DNA of 64,000 nucleotides from Gossypium raimondii (Eukaryota > Streptophyta > Magnoliopsida > Malvales > Malvaceae), in NCBI RefSeq assembly GCF_025698545.1, contig NC_068577.1, forward strand, positions 620,001-684,000, written 5' to 3'. The notes below the pieces were generated by a model. It was not told where the DNA came from and did no database searches. It worked only from the letters and a program-made list of their open reading frames with translations. Of this stretch, positions 48,444-60,345 are shown piece by piece (positions within the stretch are counted from its first letter, which is position 1; each line of letters begins with the position of its first letter). The position numbers and the translations under genes were made by a program.

Positions 48444-48635
48444 TTATACAATTACCGACCCACCAATCGGCTCTCTTAGGAATGAGAATGAGACATCTTT
48501 ATTATAGGAATGATCCACATTCACTGTCCTGCAGTACAAACTGAATCTACAAGCTAACGATAGAAACATAAACCAAAATATATAGTACATTGTTTGATTA
48601 AAATTGAAAACATGGTTCATATTTGTCCATTGCAA
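48444..48635 (-). CDS. Small unknown frame, truncated copy
   Basis: A 63-aa frame that keeps the N-terminus MQWTNMNHVFNF through VNVDHSYNKDVSF and then changes frame after an internal loss relative to 16648-16974. Family unknown, probably not functional. Confidence 0.3.
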   Translation of the reverse strand: MQWTNMNHVFNFNQTMYYIFWFMFLSLACRFSLYCRTVNVDHSYNKDVSFSFLREPIGGSVIV

Positions 48636-48858
48636 TGTTCAGATGTTCAATAACATGAAAAAGATATATATATATATATATAGTCTAATGACAGCTTCAA
48701 GTTTATCTAAGCAAATACACATATATCACCCAAAACTTCCCACAGAAACTCAAATTTAAGTACTAATAAGTTCATAAAACAAGTTAAACGAAAGATTACA
48801 TCAAGGGAAAAAGACAATCCAGACAAGTAACTATACCGATACTCATATTTAATCGAAC

Positions 48859-50736
48859 TCATAAAGCGATAACCGCTTGTCGTTTGTGCTTGAGGAATGT
48901 CTGAAGCTCTTTATAACCACTCCTGTAATGGTCCAGACTGAATGTAAGCTGTCTTATTACCTCTCTTTTCTCTTCTGACACATCTAAGATCATGTTCCTT
49001 TGCTTATCCACTTCCTTCTCAAGGTCCTTTATCTTCAATTTCAACTCATCTTCTAGATTCTTTGTTAGCTGCATATGTTCCTTGCTTAATTGTTGTAAAT
49101 GGTCCTCCATTTGTCTGATCTGTAAATCACGAGAACGAACCTCGGCCACGAGATTGTTTACTGTTGCAGTAACACAATCTTTGTCTGTCATAAGCATATC
49201 ATATTTCAATTTCATTTTGTCAAGGTTCTTATTCAAAGCTTCTATGTGTATACCTTTCTCATTAAGTTCTGTCTTCAATTGATTGATCTGACCTTGTAAA
49301 TTGGTTTCTTGTACAACAAGCAAGCTTTCGATTTCCGAATTTTTGGTCTCACGTTGCCTTATTTTTTCCTCCAATACACTTCCATGTAATTCCCATTCCT
49401 TGAGTCTTGCTTCTAAGAGAGTCTCTTTTTCTAACAAACCAAAAATTTCTGATTGAAAGCTTGCTTTCTGTATAGAGAAATTATCTCTAGCATCACATAA
49501 TGCACCCTTTAGTTCTTCAACTTCGTGACCTCGGTTCAATAGATCGTTTTCGTACCTCAAATTTTGTGCATTTAACATTACAATCTCTTCTTCTGATGCT
49601 TTGATATTTTCTTTACTTGTAGAAAGCTCCTCCATCAACCTCATAACTTCAGAGTTCGAGTTTGAAAAACAAGCTTCGAGCTCAATTATCTGTTTTTGCA
49701 ATTCCAATTCGAGTGACTCACTCTTCTTGAGCTTTGTATTCAACTTCACAATTTCTTCTTCTGCAAGTAAGAGTTTTAGGTTCGAATCCCTTAACTCTTC
49801 TTCATACCTAGTGAGCTTTTCATTCAATTCTTCATACCTTCGGTTTTCCCTCATCTTCGATTTATCAGTATCCATCGCCGAACTCAAGTAAACGTTGACA
49901 GATGAGATGAAAGATTCAGAGTCAGAATCTGATGAAAACGAAGACGATTCGGTCCCTTCTTTCTCAGAACTACCACCAACAGAACTGAAAGATGAAGCTT
50001 GTTGAACAGGCTTATCAGGTGTAACCATTGGAGAGATTTGATCCAAACCACTATCAGGGCCTTGAGTTTTACGCAGTTCCCCAGTCAAATGATCATACCG
50101 CTCGGCCAAATTTCGATAAATACGGTAGAGTTCTTGAACTTGGACAATCACCTTGGATTTAGTCACATCTTCACTGTTGTCTTCCACCAATTTCACTATT
50201 TGTTTAACATTCAGGTCCATTTCTGCAAGTCAAGAATCATTTTATCATTTACAAGATGCCAACAAGAATCCATAACAACAAGAATGGTGAAACATGGTAA
50301 AAGTACCAAGACCCCTAGGAGTCAATTTGCAATTTGCCCTTTTTACTCAAAAAATAGGTAAATTAGTCCATATACATTAGATTAAAAAACAAATTGATCC
50401 TTTTCGTGCCACGTCTTCCTCATGGAGGATCATATTTTAATAGTAAAAATAGATGATATTTTTAACAAAAGGATCAGTTTACTTTTTTTATCTAATATGC
50501 AAAAATTAATTTATCCATTTTTCCAATAGAAAGGACAAAATGCAATCTAACTCGTGGTACAAAAGCCTCCATTATACTTTTACCTGTAAAACATAAATGC
50601 AAGAACTTCAAAAGTTAATTGTTTTACCTTTTGAATTTTCAGCTAGCCATTCAGAATTTTCAGGATTGAGATGACTATCCCACCAACATGATTTCAAGTT
50701 CTTTGAATCAACTTTGTTCATCATATCTACTTCCAT
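48859..50736 (-). CDS. NET4: NETWORKED 4-like actin-binding protein (two exons)
   Basis: Exon 1 is 50628-50736 and exon 2 is 48859-50222. The intron has GT at 50626-50627 and AG at 50223-50224, and it joins AENSK to EMDLNVKQ in frame. The product is 490 aa. The NAB (KIP1-like) actin-binding domain spans about residues 17-87, with the signature CWWDSHLNPENSEWLAENSK and the ending LAERYDHLTGELR. A Ser-rich linker (about 105-155) follows, then a long coiled coil (about 160-455) and the IRQ motif (I459-Q461) near the C-terminus. NET4 proteins link actin filaments to the vacuolar membrane. The intron and the complete NAB domain mark this as the parent of the fragments and fusions to its left. The length is slightly below that of the Arabidopsis proteins. 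Confidence 0.93.
50223..50627 (-). other. Intron of the NET4-like gene
   Basis: 405-base GT-AG intron after codon 36. Its position right after the WLAENSK motif of the NAB domain agrees with the family. Confidence 0.85.
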
Positions 50737-52260
50737 TTTTTGTCTTCAAAACAATATAAACATCTTTGTATAAGATTTCCCAAAAATAAACTCAGGGAAG
50801 AACAATTCCAAAAGATGATAGATTAATTATGTTCTTGGTGTCACATTATTGAAACAACAAACACATCTGATAAACCATAAAATGCCTCGATAAGGAAGAA
50901 AAACGCAAGTTGGCACCTTAGAAACTTCGAAACATTATAGCAATAACACTCCATAAAAACAACCATGCTCAATAAGAGAGTAAAATCAAAATAACAACGA
51001 AAATAAAAAATCGAGCACACTCCTTAGCATCGCACCTTAAATGCAAGATCATACCTTAACGTAGACAACATAGAAACTCCGAAACATTATAGCAAGAATA
51101 CTCCGTAAAAACAACCAAGCTCAATAATAGAGTAAAAACAAAATAACAACGAGCACTCCTTAGCATCACACCTTAAATGTAAGATCATCCCTTAACATAG
51201 ACAACCTAGAAACTCCGAAACATTGTAGCAAAAATACTCCATGAAAACAAAAGAAGAACAAAAATTAGAAATCAAGCACACTCCTTAGCATCACACCTTA
51301 AATGTAAGATCATACCTTAACATAGACAACCTAAAAACTCCAAAAAATTGTAGCAAGAATACTCCATAAAAACAAAAGAACGACGAAAATTAAAAATCGA
51401 GCACACTCGTTAGCATCACAAAACATCAGATCCTGTATTCTTTTTCGCAACACTAAAAGGAAATTGCAGAATGCAGACAATACAGTACAGATGCTTGAGC
51501 TGACCATAGCCCACGGTATATAAACATGAACAAAAAGCTCAAGGGTTTAGAAGAAAACACCCCCACAATAGTAAATTAGAAACCCAACAAGCAATCTAAA
51601 TTACAAACTTAAATTTTCGTAGAAAAAAAAAAGGCTATAAAGGATTTGTATATAGCTACTTCAATTTAAGATAAGGTGAAAACTTAGAACCTCGTAGAAG
51701 ATTTGTACTGACGATTGATGATTATACTTTAGCTTAAAGGAAACGATTATAAACCCCAACAAACAAGTATGGCCTTTATCATTTTGTTCATAAACAGAAA
51801 AGAAATCTAAGAGAAACCCAGTTTTTGTTTCAGCATTCTCTATATTAACTTCCATAAAAATCGATCGAAGTAACTCAAATACCATGAAATCTAAACTACA
51901 ATTAGAAAGAAAAACGAAAACTAATAAGTGTATCATATAGGGAATAGATACCTTAGTGAAAAGAATGAAAGTAAGAGCAGAGCAGAGCAAAAGTGAAAGA
52001 TAGGCTTAGAACATAGCTTTTGAATAAATTTTGAGAGAATTATAATTATAAAGAAACAAATAAATAAGATAAAATGGAGAAAGAGGACAAGGAGATGAAG
52101 GGTGTGAGAGGGAACAAAGGCTATTGAAATTGAAAATTGAAAGGCAAGCGAGTTTGGACTTTTCTTATTTTCCTTTTCTTCACTTTTCAAATTTCCCTCT
52201 TCTTTTCCTTTCCTTTCACTCTCTCTTTCATCCCCAAATTTCAAAACTTTGACTATAATT
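50737..52260 (-). other. NET4 upstream region
   Basis: No separate gene is seen. It holds the minisatellite at 50916-51424 and, at about 52150-52235, a stretch that is GA-rich on the minus strand and could be leader or promoter. The transcription start is not visible. Confidence 0.5.
50916..51424. repeat. Minisatellite upstream of NET4
   Basis: About four tandem units of roughly 124-135 bases. Each contains CTCCTTAGCATC, CACCTTAAATG and GAAACTCCGAAACATT. Units differ by small changes and internal length. Confidence 0.85.
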
Positions 52261-53429
52261 AATTTTGATAATATACAGACTATTATTTGCTTTGCTTTTG
52301 TCTAACAATTATTATAATAGCGGATTGAATCTTGTTTCGATTAATATCGACATTATTGTCAGCACGAAGAAAGTAAATTTTAAATAGTTGATAAGCATTA
52401 TTTTTTATTTGCATTATATAAAAAAGAACATATATGATAAAAACTTATAGATATTATAATAAATTATTGGGTTAACTCTAATGCTGTAAATAGTTAAACG
52501 AAACTATCTTGATTTACAAACAACAATTATTAAAGTTTTTAGTAACGCTTCGTTTGATATTGGTTTAAACTGTGTTACCAATATCTCTCCACCTAATATT
52601 AAAAGAAAGTAGTTAATGAAGTTTTGTCATTACTAACAAAAGTTAAGATTTTAAGTAAGTTCGAGTTTCATACATAAATCTCATATGTGAGTACCCACTC
52701 ATATTATTTTGGGTTTAGCTCTTACCACGCGTAAATGTTCTCTAAATTTATTTCGATTTAATCTGATTCCTAATTATTAATTTGTCGAACAAGTATTATT
52801 TAAGGATTATAATATAACTTTACAATAAGACCAATTACTTTTTGGGATTCGAGAACTTACAATATCGAATAGCCATAATGAATTTAAAATAAATTTAAAG
52901 TTCAATTAAATTTTAAACGAGATAAATACGCTAACGATGTTTTATTCTTTTACAATCTAACACGATTATAAAATTTTTAATTGAATTTAGTATCGCAAAT
53001 TAAATATAATCAATTAATTTTTTTTAAAAATTATATATTTAAAAATAAAATTGAATTAAGTAATAGCGACTAAAATAATTGGAAAAATATATTCAACCAA
53101 CAAACCCACCAGCCAATAAGTTGATTAGAAAAGAGGCGGGAAAATGTAGGGCCCATGTGTTTGATATTTAGCATTTGGAAATATAATAATCACAACTGTA
53201 AATGGGCAAATGGACAAATATCCCCATCACTCGCCATCCAACTAGAATCCTAGGCTTTGCTTTCAAATTTTCAACTTCACTTTATTACAAACAAATAGTA
53301 CAACGTCGCCGTCGTTAGATTTTTAATATTTGAATGATTAAAATAAAAAAAATTAATAAAAATAAAATTGTAAAAATTTTGTTTGGATGATTAAAAAGAA
53401 AATGTTTTAAAAGTTGAATGATAGATTAA
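52261..53429. other. AT-rich intergenic DNA
   Basis: No gene or element is recognised. Confidence 0.5.
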
Positions 53430-53708
53430 GGGTAGGTTTGGATGAGCGATTGGGTGCGGGGCGGTATGTTTGGCTTACTTTTTGTCTCACGCTATAAGAT
53501 CGCTATAAGATTTTAATCTCATACCATCATTGTTTTTACACTAACCGCAGTAAACGACGCCCATCCGAACTCACCTCGAGTGGGTTTGGATAGGCGGTGT
53601 GTTTACTGCTAGTAGTATAAAAACAATGATGATGAGATTAGATCTCATGAAGCGTGAGACAAAAAGTAAGTTAAACGCACCGCACTCAATCGCCCATCCA
53701 AACCCACC
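53430..53708. mobile_element. Foldback MITE (PIF/Harbinger-like)
   Basis: 279-base near-perfect palindrome. The left end GGGTAGGTTTGGATGAGCGA mirrors the right end CGCCCATCCAAACCCACC, and the arms pair throughout, with the centre near 53579. It is flanked by TTAA (or TAA) on both sides. The GGGTGGGTTTGGATGG-type end resembles Tourist-like MITEs. It has no coding capacity. Confidence 0.8.
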
Positions 53709-53750
53709 TTAAATAGTTTACCTTAAAAATGTATTTTTTTAAATACTAAA

Positions 53751-56630
53751 TGTAACACCCCTTAACCGTATCCAACACCGGAATAGGGTACGAGGCATTA
53801 CCAAAACACATACACTTGTAAACGTATTTAACCGAGTTATAAAATTTCATCAAAATTAAAACTTTCAAAATAATTAACATGTTTCTATAACTTTTCACAA
53901 TATATCCTCAAAATATTATAATCATAATAATTAGGGCCTGCGAGACCCGATACATACTCATGCAATTTAATGCTTCATTTCCATTTCATTCAATTCGCAA
54001 TTTCTCATGCTCATAATTTAAATCATATCACTAGCAATTTCCATTTAATTCACGTACAATTCAATGACATCAAATTCAAAACTAACACGTATTTACCATT
54101 TAACTCAATGTTTATTGATTATACCATTCAATAACACATTTATGAAATTCTCAATTTAGCAATGAAAATATCACTTTAGTTTGAATAACAACATCGTCCT
54201 GATATAAATAGACTACCACTTATCCATTTACTTTAATTCTTTCGGGCCCATTTGTCACTTACCATCCTTAATCAAATTAGGGAACGGTCACGGAAAATTG
54301 AGTACTTCACTTTCACTTTGCCATAGTATAACTATGGTCTTACGTATGATCACTTATCACTTGTCCCTGATCAGATAAGTGTAGCCACCTATCACTTTGT
54401 TTCTGATCAGATAAGTGTAGCCACTTATCACTTTGTTTCTTGATCAGATAAGTGTAGCCACTTATCACTTTGTTTCTTGATCAGATAAGTGTAGCCACTT
54501 ATCACTTTGTCTCTTGATCAGATAAGTGTAGCTAAAGCTATTACTTATCACTTTGTCTCTTGATCAGATAAGTGTAGCCACCTATCACTTTGTTTCTTGA
54601 TCAGATAAGTGTAGCCACTTATCACTTTGTCTCTTGATCAGATAAGTGTAGCCACTTATCACTTTTCACTTTCCACTTGTCACTTGATCAGAAGTACTCA
54701 AATCCGGCGTTCCGCTCAATTTGATCATTTATTCATATATCAGGCTTACCAACATGTGTTAATTCATAAACCATTCATGGTATTATTTCATGCCAAATCA
54801 TATACTGAATATACCATACACACATACTATGAAACTTTATTTTCACACATGAGCTTAAACCATGACCAATAATGCACAAAAATAAGCATCATTCATATTT
54901 CATCGTTTATGAGTTATAATCAAACATATGACCATTTATACACGAATCATTCATATATTTCCCAATTTTCCTCCTCCTCCTCTCCATTCCACATCCTTAA
55001 TGTGTATAACACACTTAAACAACATTAACCATAATTTCAATATTCACTAACATGTATATTCAAAGCTGTTTATCCGAGTCAGAGTCACTAAATTATTTTT
55101 ATCCGGAGCTACAGAGCTCCAAATTAAGATCCGTTAATTTTCCCTGAAATTAGACTCACATATTTTCATACCATAAAATTTTCATAATTTTTGGTTCAGC
55201 CAAATAGTACAGTTTATTCTTTAAAGTTTCCCCTGTTTCGCTGTCTGACAGTTCTGACCACTCTTCACTAAAAATTAATTATCTCATTGTACAGAATTCG
55301 GATGATGTTTTAGCTTGTTTCTTATAAAAATAGACTCATTAAGGATTCTAACCATATAAACTATAACTCATAATCATTTTTTACAATTTTAATGATTTTC
55401 CAAAGTCAGAACAGGGAACCTGAATTCATTCTGACCTTGTCTCACAAAATCTATTATATCTCATGATTTACAATTCCATTGCTTACATCATTTCTTTTAT
55501 AAGAAACTAGACTCAATAAGCTTTAGTTTCATATTTTATTCATCCTCTAATTCAATCTCTACAATTTTTGGTGATTTTTCAAAGTTACACTACTGCTGCT
55601 GTCCAAAACTGCTTTAGTGCAAAATGTTGATTTCCATTTTGCCCCAAATTTCACAGTTTATACAATTCGGTCCTTTCTCAATTAACCCCTCAATTAATCT
55701 AATTTTCTCAATTAGTACTTTACTAGACATTATAAGTTGTTACACAACTATTGAAATTCAGAATTTCCACATATAACTCTATCTTCAAACTCTTTTACTA
55801 TTAGGTCCCAAACATTCACTTTCTATTCAATTCTTTCAATAAAATCAGCATATGAACAATTTAAAGCTCTAATTTCATGCTAAATCATCATATACTTCCA
55901 GCACATATTCATATCAACTTTCAACTTCTTTCATAAAATCAAAAACTAATGAATTTAACAAGTGGGCCTAGTTGTAAAAGTCATAAAAATACAAAAATTT
56001 CAAGAAATAGTCAAGAATTGAACTTACTTGTAATAAAAATATGAAGAACCAGCTTGAAGAAGCCCTTCCATGGTGTTTTAGCTGATGAGAATTCAGAAAA
56101 ATGAAGAGAAATCTAGATAATTCCACTTGGGTCCTAACTTTATTAAGCAAATTTTGCAATTTTCCAATTTTGCCCTTAATTCTCCTTACTTTCTTGCTGA
56201 TTTCATGCCTCTGTTGTCCAGCCCAAATAGACCTTGGGTCTATTTGTCTTTTAAGCCCTCTTCCTTTTATCATTTAAGCTATTTAATCATTTCCCAAAAT
56301 TTTGCATTTGTTACAATTTAGTCCTTTTTGTTCAATTAATTATCGGAACTTTAAAATTTCTTAACGAAACTTTAATACTAACTTTTTAACACTCCATAAA
56401 TATTTATAAAAATATTTATGGCTCAGTTTAAAATCCCCGAGGTCTTGATACCTCATTTCGATTCTAATTATTTTAATATTTATTTCTAGTGCACTATTCA
56501 CTATTTCAAAAATTTTCCTAACTTCATATTTAACTTATACTTACTAAATTAATAATATTTTCTACCCATTTGTCGAATTTAGTGATCTCGAATCACCGTT
56601 CCGACACCTCTGAAAATTCAAGCCATTACA
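53751..56630 (+). mobile_element. Large TG...CA element 2, probable solo LTR
   Basis: 2,880 bp starting TGTAACACCCC and ending AGCCATTACA, related to 28180-30930 in its ends and in phrases such as ACAGTTTATT, TCCCTGAAA and AGACTCATTAAGGA. It has no coding capacity. A 37-base tandem repeat lies at 54348-54692. No clear target-site duplication is seen. At 56639-56680 there is another copy of the terminal part of this family, so it may have landed in, or recombined with, a relative. Confidence 0.65.
54348..54692. repeat. 37-base tandem repeat in large element 2
   Basis: About eight or nine units of GATCAGATAAGTGTAGCCAC followed by TTATCACTTTGTTTCTT. GATAAGTG and CACTTATC are mutually complementary, so every unit can form a hairpin. 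Confidence 0.88.
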
Positions 56631-57769
56631 TTTTTTTTCGTCGGATTTGTGGTCCCGAAACCACTGTTCCGACTAAGCCTAAAATCGCGGATAATAAAAT
56701 TAAATCATCTAAAAGCGAATTTATAAAAACCATGATTTTAATAGTAGAAGTAATATCGTAAAAATAGACTAAATTATTGATTTTCAATTCAAAGGGTTTT
56801 AAAAAAATAGAATCTAAATAATAGTTAAAAAGAGTAGGCTCTTCAATTGATGAATTTTTAATTTAATCCTTTAAAAATTATAAAGCTATAAGCTAATAAA
56901 ATGGTGAAATTACATTTTAGCTCTCATTAAAATATGTGACTCAATTTTGACCCCCTCCCAAAAAAAATTTTCTAGCTCCGTTCTTGCTACCAATAGCAAT
57001 ATATTGAAATAAATGACACCGTGACTTGAAAATCGAGATATGAGTGAGAGAGAATAAAGAATCCCCAAAGTCGAATCTTAAATTTTAGGCATCGGTAAAA
57101 TTATATTCTTTGGAGTGTAATTAAATTCAATGAGCTAGAAAACGTGACATAATAAAAGTAACTAGTCAAAGCAAGCATAATATAAAGCAAAGAGATGGCA
57201 AGAAGCAAATGGTATCATGTTATACCTTGCTAGAAACATATCTTACCTAAAGCACATTTTGCTCACCATAGATATCTCACTGTATTGATTATACCTTATT
57301 AAGGAGTTATATCTCACATTGTGCAACATGCTTCACAAACTTTATGACTTGTGAGCTTCACTTAGACTATCAGAATTTACTCAAGTAGACATGACCACTC
57401 ATAGCTATTGAAGACATGCCTAAAGGACACTATGACTTATCAAGCCTACTAACTAGAGGACAACTAGCAACACGAGGATTATTGTAATAGACATAATCTT
57501 AGTGTTTCATAGTACATGAACTCAACGATTGACAAACATGCAATTAGGATCTATATAGGTTGTAAATTTTGTATAATTGAGGGTGTAATCTTAATCTTTC
57601 ATTTTTATTTGTACAATTATATAAAATCTCATTATTGCTTGAGAGAATAGTAAAGATTATTTCGCTTTTTCTTCTTCTTCTTTTTTCACTCTCACAGCAG
57701 CAAGCAAACTTCTCATCTCTTTCTTTCAACCTTTTTTTTTCCTCAATTAATATGGAATCAAAACCTATT
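56631..57769. other. AT-rich intergenic DNA with element remnant
   Basis: 56639-56680 repeats the end of the TGTAACACCCC family (TTTGTGGTCCCGAAACCAC). The remainder has no recognised gene. A CT-rich stretch lies at about 57660-57740. Confidence 0.5.
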
Positions 57770-58345
57770 TACTCTCACCGCTTAATACCGTTAGAAAGTC
57801 CAACTCAATCGACTTATTTGGCCAAACCTCCTCGTTGAAAGTCGTGCATGTGACTCACACACACTACCCATAACTTTTTGCCTCTCTAATGTTCTAACGT
57901 GTGAGCACTTTTTTTCCCACTTTCTTCTCTTAGATTTTCTCTGATGTCTTATGCAATGATTTCTTTGGTTCACATGCTATTACTACCGCCAAATTACAAG
58001 GTAGCAATAGTTATGTTTCTTGGGTCACTTTTGTTGACTTGTGGTTTATAGGGCAAGGATACAAGGATCATTTAGAAATAAAATACTAGTAAAATTGATA
58101 AAAGAAAAGATGCTTAGGCCAGAATTGATGTAGTATTATGTTTTTTTATTGTGGACTTCTCTTGAGTCGAAATTACTTACTTTGTTTTAGTTTTAAAAAA
58201 CCTAGTACGAATTTTAGATTAAGTCCAAGACTTCATACACTAATTTTATTCAACAAATTTATCCAATCTTGCTTATTTGCAGCAAAATTATTCGGTTCAT
58301 GTCAAAACTTTGAAAGATGAATACAATGTTGTCAAGAGCAAATCT
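57770..58345 (+). mobile_element. Ty1/copia gag relic
   Basis: Degenerate plus-strand piece with LQGSNSYVSWVTFVDLWFIG and QGYKDHLE, a pattern typical of the N-terminal gag of another plant copia lineage (GSNYLSW...WLKGQGYEDHL). It is old and heavily broken. No LTRs were assigned. Confidence 0.55.
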
Positions 58346-60345
58346 AGAAAAAATTTTAAAAGAGATCGGGATTGAATCATAAACTTTTGAGGGGTCAATA
58401 TATAATTTATCGTATATTACTTTATGATTAAATTATTTTTGAAAAGAATTAAATATATATTTTTTCATTTTGAGGACAGTGTAATTTTGTCTTATATAAA
58501 TTTATTATTTAATAATTTTAAGAGGAGTGAAGTATAATTTTTCATTTTAGGGACTACTGAATCACAACGCTTCTACCTTCCCCTTCGAAATCGCTCTTGA
58601 ATGTTGTTATGCAATCAACAGGTACATTTTTCAAAAAAACAATTGTTCTTCAGTCAAAGTGGATCCATTTAAAATTCATCAAGTTGCCACCATCAGAAAA
58701 GAAATTGCAAATTGCAAAAGTAGCACTGTCTCGCACTCATGGATACAACCAAACATGGCTTCACTCCTTTCTTTGCTGCACACTTCACAACGTATTATAT
58801 ACGTACACCTCAAATTGAGCAAATGAAACATGCAACATGGTCCACCAGCAAGATGTCGAAACCCACGAATTGATACGAACAACATCATAATTTTTTCATA
58901 CAATATCTAAAATTAGGTATAATCTCTTCTTAATTCTTAGATAAGAAGATAATCGTACTTCAACGTGCTTAAATTTATATCCTCTTATATCAATAACAAT
59001 ATTACTTAATCACTTTATAAATTTTTTTTTATACATTATAATACCCTTACAATAAAATGTAAGAATTATTTTATATATATAAAATAGATGTGACATGTAA
59101 TAAATATTGGTGTTACAAAACTGACAAGCAACCTCACCCAGTTGCCAGTCTCACATCAAATGCTTTCTTAGGATTACCAATTAAGATCCTCTTTCCGGTT
59201 GAAAAATGAAAGCAATTGGCTTGAATAATTTCCAAATCAGTAGCTTTAACATTTAGTGCATGGAAGGCTTCAATGTCCAATCCAATTTTCAGCTTCTAGC
59301 CTTTTGATTGTTGGCTTTTCATTTGCATTATTAATTTAACAAGATCATGGCCTGCCTTCCTTTTTGATAAACACCCTACCCTAATCTTTATCACTTGCAT
59401 TTTCAGCCATATATACATTGGTTTGTAAACTAAATATATATTCTACTAAAAGAATCGCACAAAAGTTTTTAACATAGTTCATAACATTGTTATGTTTAAC
59501 TTAATTTCAAAATTAAACAAATTAATTAAACAAATTATCCCCTACTAAAAAATGGACCAATTTAAACATTTCAATTCAAAAGTGAACAATTAAAGATAGT
59601 TAATCACGACATGAGTACTTTTAATCAACTGTACATAATTTTAATTGATATAGTAATAAATTTAACCCAGATTACACAAACTGATAATAATTTATCAAAT
59701 GTAGCCTAAACATTTACATAAAATGTGTAAATGGTAAAACTAAATTAGTTGGTTTTTAAAATCTAAATCAAATTGACAAATTATGCAAACATCAACAGCT
59801 AAATTTGTTATTATACCAATCAAAATTATATACAATTGACTGAAAAAATTGATGTCATTCTTGATTGCCCAAATTTAAAATTGAGAAGGACATGAGAGGT
59901 CTCTTTACCCATGTATTTCATTATGAAAAACTTTTAAAAAATTCAAAACCCTCACCTGAATCCGAATATCAATAAAAAACTGACATGAATATAGAAAACA
60001 TTGATATCCATAACCTATCTTAAGGTTTACCACAATCGATAGATTAAAAACGTTTCCTTCCTTTCTTCTCACTTTTCTTTCTACCAAACAGAAAGATGGT
60101 CAGACTGGATACAATATGCACACAATTGAAAGGGCGAATCAACAAATTTATTTTACCGAAAATGGAGACACTGTTCCAAATTCATTTATTCCATATGAAT
60201 AACAAAACACCAACTCAAACGGTAAGATACTAATCAGATCCCAAACAAAAAACATGATTCATCATTGGATCGAACCACAATAAATTTGCATCTAAAACAT
60301 AAAAGCTCAGAGTTACTCCGATAAAAGGGATGCTTCCTGAGGTTT
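58346..60345. other. AT-rich intergenic DNA
   Basis: Nothing recognised. Short open frames at 58597-58903 show no family features. Confidence 0.5.

Noticed and set aside
54348-54692. CRISPR-like regularly spaced repeats
   Set aside because: The units are head-to-tail with no unique spacers, and the setting is a plant repeat element.
58597-58903. Two overlapping short open frames on opposite strands
   Set aside because: No recognisable domain, no splice context and ordinary AT-rich composition.
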